DNA of 8,665 nucleotides, taken from positions 1-8,665 of the forward strand of contig JAEEWY010000058.1 of assembly GCA_016291275.1 (NCBI GenBank), read 5' to 3'. The notes beneath the pieces were generated by a model that saw only the letters and a list, made by a program, of their open reading frames with translations, had not been told where the DNA came from and ran no database searches. The translations under genes and the position numbers were made by a program. This DNA is from Methanobrevibacter sp. (GTDB lineage Archaea > Methanobacteriota > Methanobacteria > Methanobacteriales > Methanobacteriaceae). The first letter of the stretch is position 1. Each line of letters starts with the position of its first letter. Below are positions 5,382 through 8,665 of the stretch, piece by piece.

Positions 5382-6809
5382 ATGGTAAAACTTACTATGG
5401 AACCTGTAACTCGTATTGAAGGTCACGCAAAAATTACTGTACACCTTGACGAAGCAGGAAATGTAGAAGACACTAGATTACATGTTATGGAATTTAGAGG
5501 ATTCGAAAAATTCTTACAAGGACGTCCAGCTGAGGAAGTACCTCGTATCGTACCTAGAATCTGTGGTATTTGTGATGTACAACACCACTTAGCAGCTGCT
5601 AAAGCTGTTGACCAAATCTATGGATTTGATGATGATGAAATCTTACCTGCTGCTTACAAAATGAGAGAATTAATGAACTGGGGATCTTTCATGCACTCTC
5701 ACGCTCTCCACTTCTACTTCTTAGCAGCACCTGATTTAGTCATTCCTGACGGAACTAGAAAAACTAGAAACGTTTTCCAAATTATCCAAGATATGCCAGA
5801 AGTTGCTTTACAAGCTATTAAAATCAGAAGAAACGGTTTAGATATTGTATCTGCAACTGGTGGTCGTCCAATTCACCCAACTTCCTCTACTCCTGGTGGT
5901 ATTTCCACTGAATTAGATGAAGAAACTCAAGCTGACTTATTAGCAAAAGCTAAAGAAAACGTAGAATTAGCACAAGCTACTATTGAATTAGCAGTACCTA
6001 TCTTAGAAGAAAAAATTGACTTAGTCAAAACCTTAGGATACTTCGGTGACACCCGTCACTGTGGTATTGTAACCAAAGATGGTGACTGGGACGTATACAA
6101 CGGTAAAGTAAGAATAAAAGACAAAGACGGTTCTATCTACACTGAATATAACAACCTTGAATACAAAGATATTGTTGCTGAACACGTAAAACCTTACTCC
6201 TGGTTAAAATTCCCTTACATTAAGGAATTAGGATACCCAGAAGGTATTTACAGAGTAGCACCATTATCCCGTATTAACGTTTGTGACAAAATGCCTGATG
6301 CAGCTCCTTTAGCACAAGGTGCTTTAGAAGACTTCAGAGACAGATTCGGTTACGCACAATACCCATTATTATTCCACTGGGCAAGATTAATCGAATTATT
6401 AGCTTCTGCTGAAATGGCTGTTGACGCATTAGAACAAGACTTATCCGGTGACAAATTCCCAGATGCATTAGAAAGAACTGCTGGTGAAGGTGCAGGTATT
6501 GTAGAAGCTGCTCGTGGTACTTTAATCCACCACTACACAACTGATGACGAAGGTTTAATCACCCAAGCAAACATCATTGTAGCAACTATCCAAAACAACC
6601 CTGCAATGGAAATGGGTATTCAACAAGTAGCTAAAGATTACATCAAACCTGGTGTAGAAGTAGATGACAAAATTTTCAACTTAATGGAAATGGTTATCAG
6701 AGCTCACGACCCATGTTTATCTTGTGCTACCCACACTATGGATAGCCAAATGAGATTAGCTACTGTAGAAGTATATGACAGTGAAGGAAATATGATTAAA
6801 AAAATCTAA
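5382..6809 (+). CDS. mvhA: F420-non-reducing [NiFe] hydrogenase large (catalytic) subunit
   Basis: MvhA carries the NiFe active site that splits H2. The 475 residues include the N-terminal RIEGH motif (Glu13), the first Ni-ligand pair Cys61-x2-Cys64 in RICGICDVQHH, and the C-terminal pair Cys445-x2-Cys448 in DPCLSCATH. All four ligands are Cys; there is no selenocysteine. After His451 the gene encodes 24 further residues. In this family that tail is removed by a hydrogenase maturation endopeptidase once nickel is inserted, so its presence is normal for the precursor. AAGGAGG (5367-5373) within mvhG supports the ATG. Partners are MvhG and MvhD from the same operon; hdrABC and the hyp maturation genes are not in this window. 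Confidence 0.97.
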   Translation: MVKLTMEPVTRIEGHAKITVHLDEAGNVEDTRLHVMEFRGFEKFLQGRPAEEVPRIVPRICGICDVQHHLAAAKAVDQIYGFDDDEILPAAYKMRELMNWGSFMHSHALHFYFLAAPDLVIPDGTRKTRNVFQIIQDMPEVALQAIKIRRNGLDIVSATGGRPIHPTSSTPGGISTELDEETQADLLAKAKENVELAQATIELAVPILEEKIDLVKTLGYFGDTRHCGIVTKDGDWDVYNGKVRIKDKDGSIYTEYNNLEYKDIVAEHVKPYSWLKFPYIKELGYPEGIYRVAPLSRINVCDKMPDAAPLAQGALEDFRDRFGYAQYPLLFHWARLIELLASAEMAVDALEQDLSGDKFPDALERTAGEGAGIVEAARGTLIHHYTTDDEGLITQANIIVATIQNNPAMEMGIQQVAKDYIKPGVEVDDKIFNLMEMVIRAHDPCLSCATHTMDSQMRLATVEVYDSEGNMIKKI

Positions 6810-6824
6810 CTTTGGAGTGTTAAA

Positions 6825-8057
6825 ATGATAGTATTCAATGAAAATAGCTGTATTAAATGTGGAGCATGTGAAGGCGTTTGTCCTACAGCAGCTATTGAAG
6901 TAGGCGATCATATCGTTTACTGTGATACTTGTAACGAAGAACCTAAATGTGCAGAAGTCTGCCCTAACGGTGCTTTACAAGTAGAAGACATAGCTATTGA
7001 TGAAGAAGGAAACACTCAAGTTAGATTAATCTTTAACAAAACCAAATGTGATGAATGTGGAGATTGTGTAGACGCATGTCCTTCCAAAACTCTTAAATTA
7101 GATGCAGAAGATTCTCAACTCCTCAAAGGATTCTGTGTAATGTGTCAAAAATGTGTTGACATTTGTCCTGTAGACGTTATCGGAGTTCCTGGAGTAAAAG
7201 AACCTGCAAGTAGAGTTATTGAACCAGAAGGCCGTGTATACATTGATGATTGTAAAGGATGTGGCGTATGTGTAGCTGAATGTCCTGTTGATGCAATCAC
7301 CTTATCTGCTTACGGAGAACCTATCGAAGTAGATGAAGACAAATGTATCCAATGTGGAGTATGTTCACAATCCTGTCCATGGAACGCAATTTTCATCGCA
7401 GAAAATGCAAACCCTGCTAAACGTACTAAAAACATGAAATCATTCACTTTAGACGCTGAAGCATGTATCGGTTGTAATTCCTGTGTTGACATTTGTCCTG
7501 GAAGTTTCATCACTCCTAAATCTGACTTGACTGTAGAACTTCCACAAGCATGTGCTGCATGTGGTCTTTGTGTAAATGTATGTCCTGTAGATGCAATTGA
7601 CTTAGATGTTGAATATGGAGCATCTAAATTCAGTGCTTCTGAAGGTATTTGTTGGGACGAAGAAAAATGTCTCTATGATGGTGGTTGTGCTTTAAAATGT
7701 CCTACTGAAGCTATAAAAGTAGTTACCAAAAGAGGAATGGAAGTACCTTCCCGTCAGAAAGATATGGGCGAACAATCTTTCACCATGTGTGTAAGATGTG
7801 GTGCATGTGCTAACGTATGTCCTAACGACGCATTAATCTTAGACTATGTAGACAAAGAAATTGATGGTGAAGTAGTATCTAGAGATAGAATTATCTTCAA
7901 CCCATCTAAATGTGACGAATGTGGAGAATGTATTGACGCATGTCCATACGATATGTTACACAAAGCATACAAAGTTAACTTACCTATTGCTGGATTCTGT
8001 ACTCTCTGTGAACAATGTCTCGAAAAGTGTACTCCAGAAGCTCTCAACTTAAAATAG
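6825..8057 (+). CDS. mvhB: Polyferredoxin with twelve [4Fe-4S] motifs
   Basis: This 410-residue cytoplasmic protein is built of six tandem 2[4Fe-4S] ferredoxin units of about 60-90 residues and contains 48 cysteines in twelve motifs. Ten are regular C-x2-C-x2-C-x3-C (starting at Cys9, 75, 104, 143, 174, 214, 243, 322, 363 and 392). Two are stretched: Cys33-x2-Cys-x5-Cys-x3-Cys and Cys276-x5-Cys-x5-Cys-x3-Cys. Twelve clusters is the classical MvhB count. It is cotranscribed with the hydrogenase, and its exact role (electron carrier or store) is not settled in the literature I know. GGAGTG at 6814-6819 precedes the ATG, 15 bases after mvhA. It is the last gene before a strong terminator. Modules ~33-119 and ~322-407 resemble one another strongly, suggesting internal duplication. 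Confidence 0.95.
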   Translation: MIVFNENSCIKCGACEGVCPTAAIEVGDHIVYCDTCNEEPKCAEVCPNGALQVEDIAIDEEGNTQVRLIFNKTKCDECGDCVDACPSKTLKLDAEDSQLLKGFCVMCQKCVDICPVDVIGVPGVKEPASRVIEPEGRVYIDDCKGCGVCVAECPVDAITLSAYGEPIEVDEDKCIQCGVCSQSCPWNAIFIAENANPAKRTKNMKSFTLDAEACIGCNSCVDICPGSFITPKSDLTVELPQACAACGLCVNVCPVDAIDLDVEYGASKFSASEGICWDEEKCLYDGGCALKCPTEAIKVVTKRGMEVPSRQKDMGEQSFTMCVRCGACANVCPNDALILDYVDKEIDGEVVSRDRIIFNPSKCDECGECIDACPYDMLHKAYKVNLPIAGFCTLCEQCLEKCTPEALNLK

Positions 8058-8085
8058 ATAAGTTACAAACACAAAACAAAATTAA

Positions 8086-8101
8086 ACCTAAATATTTAGG
8101 T
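8086..8101. repeat. 16-base perfect palindrome just before the mvh terminator
   Basis: ACCTAAATATTTAGGT reads the same on both strands. It lies two bases in front of the terminator stem. It may form an accessory hairpin at the 3' end of the mvh transcript or be a protein site; nothing decides between these. Confidence 0.5.
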
Positions 8102-8103
8102 AT

Positions 8104-8137
8104 AAGGCACTTAACATGGGGTTAAGTGCCTTTTTTT
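8104..8137 (+). terminator. Intrinsic terminator of the mvhDGAB operon
   Basis: AAGGCACTTAAC (8104-8115) pairs perfectly with GTTAAGTGCCTT (8121-8132) over a five-base loop ATGGG. Seven T (8131-8137) follow at once. It is the clearest hairpin-plus-U-run terminator in the window and lies 46 bases after the mvhB stop. Confidence 0.9.
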
Positions 8138-8352
8138 ATTTACTTTTTTTACTAGATTTTATTTCCAGTCTTATTTTCTAACTAAAATTCTTTACTAATT
8201 TTAATCAAATTTATTAAATATTAAATTAAATATTAAATTAATTAGAAATTAATTAAAAATCAATTATAACATTATAATTAGTTTAATTAAAAATTTTAAT
8301 CATTATAGAAAATTGTTTCAAATTTAATTATTTTAAAAATACTCGTGATTTT
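8138..8352. other. AT-rich gap with a 12-base tandem repeat, presumed pyrC promoter region
   Basis: No gene is seen. AAATATTAAATT is repeated head to tail at 8216-8227 and 8228-8239. TATA-like sequences such as CATTATAATT (8270-8279) are candidates for the pyrC promoter but not distinguishable from background. GTGAT at 8345-8349 just before the next ATG matches part of the archaeal Shine-Dalgarno, at short spacing. Confidence 0.45.
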
Positions 8353-8661
8353 ATGTTTGATTTAGTTTTAAAAAATCTAAGGTTATTGGATTATTCTGAT
8401 TGTGTGTCTATAGCTATTGAAGATGGCAAGATAGCTAAAATATCAAAATCTTCAATTGAAGGAGATAAGGAAATTGACCTTAATGGACAGTTAGTCTTGC
8501 CAGGTCTCATTGATCCTCATGTTCATTTTAGAGATCCTGGATTGACATATAAGGAAGATTTCAAAACAGGGTCCATGGCAGCAGCTCATGGAGGATTTAC
8601 ATTTGTTATGGATATGCCTAACACTGTTCCAAAAACCAATACCTATGAATCGTTTAAGTAA
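8353..8661 (+). CDS. pyrC: Dihydroorotase, N-terminal part with in-frame stop at the window edge
   Basis: Dihydroorotase is a zinc enzyme of the amidohydrolase superfamily that closes carbamoyl aspartate to dihydroorotate in pyrimidine synthesis. The 102 residues visible match its N-terminus. They comprise a small beta-sandwich (1-~50) with LDYSDCVSIAIEDGKI, the LPGLIDPHVHFRDPG segment whose His-x-His binds metal, then YKEDFKTGSMAAAHGGFT and the conserved DMPNT. A full enzyme has over 400 residues, but this frame ends at TAA 8659-8661, in a spot where the family simply continues. Four bases later the window ends. One substitution (for example GAA to TAA) or one inserted T would explain it. 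I therefore call a pyrC start that is broken or carries a sequencing error, and cannot tell which. The ATG is supported by homology and by GTGAT at 8345-8349. Confidence 0.8.
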   Translation: MFDLVLKNLRLLDYSDCVSIAIEDGKIAKISKSSIEGDKEIDLNGQLVLPGLIDPHVHFRDPGLTYKEDFKTGSMAAAHGGFTFVMDMPNTVPKTNTYESFK

Positions 8662-8665
8662 AAGC

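Noticed and set aside
5612..5618. CCAAATC in mvhA, complementary to seven bases of the repeated loop (GATTTGG)
   Set aside because: A seven-base match is expected by chance in a window this size, and the site falls in ordinary conserved coding sequence far from the gene start.
6334..8047. Minus-strand frames inside mvhA and mvhB (67-68 codons each)
   Set aside because: They are antisense shadows of conserved coding sequence; His/Ser/Leu-rich translations without domains.

Overview
The window looks like chromosomal DNA of a hydrogenotrophic methanogenic archaeon of the order Methanobacteriales, most likely Methanobrevibacter. The grounds are the very AT-rich intergenic DNA with long T-tracts, archaeal GGTGA/GGAGG ribosome binding sites, a two-gene SufC/SufB operon of the archaeal minimal type, and a complete mvhDGAB cluster for the F420-non-reducing [NiFe] hydrogenase. 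Genus-level assignment is an inference from sequence character, not a database match. All recognised genes are on the + strand.

Layout. 1-369 is AT-rich promoter/leader DNA. 370-648 encodes a 92-residue PRC-barrel protein. 649-1044 is a non-coding region with inverted repeats and a TATA-like box in front of sufC. 1045-3016 holds sufC and an overlapping sufB, followed by two hairpins and T-rich DNA. 3017-4007 is a 991-base gap. Its second half (about 3550-4007) is packed with hairpins and is the most unusual part of the window. 4008-8057 is mvhD-mvhG-mvhA-mvhB, tightly spaced, ending in a textbook intrinsic terminator at 8104-8137. 8058-8352 is a short AT-rich gap. From 8353 begins a dihydroorotase (pyrC) reading frame that meets an in-frame stop after 102 codons, right at the window edge.

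Function. MvhA and MvhG form the hydrogen-oxidising [NiFe] module. MvhD passes electrons to heterodisulfide reductase HdrABC (not in this window) for flavin-based bifurcation in the last step of methanogenesis. MvhB is a polyferredoxin with twelve predicted [4Fe-4S] clusters. The whole cluster is extremely iron-sulfur rich, and an iron-sulfur assembly operon (sufCB) lies directly upstream, though separated by about 1 kb and probably transcribed separately.

Main discovery candidate. The leader in front of mvhD contains a run of nearly back-to-back hairpins. Several have unrelated stems but the same apical loop, TTTTGATTTGG (three copies exact, one TTTTGATTTGA, one more diverged). Other stems contain G.U pairs that only work in a + strand transcript. 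I interpret this as a structured leader RNA, or a small RNA, controlling the hydrogenase operon, with the repeated loop as a multivalent binding site. I do not recognise it as a known RNA family.
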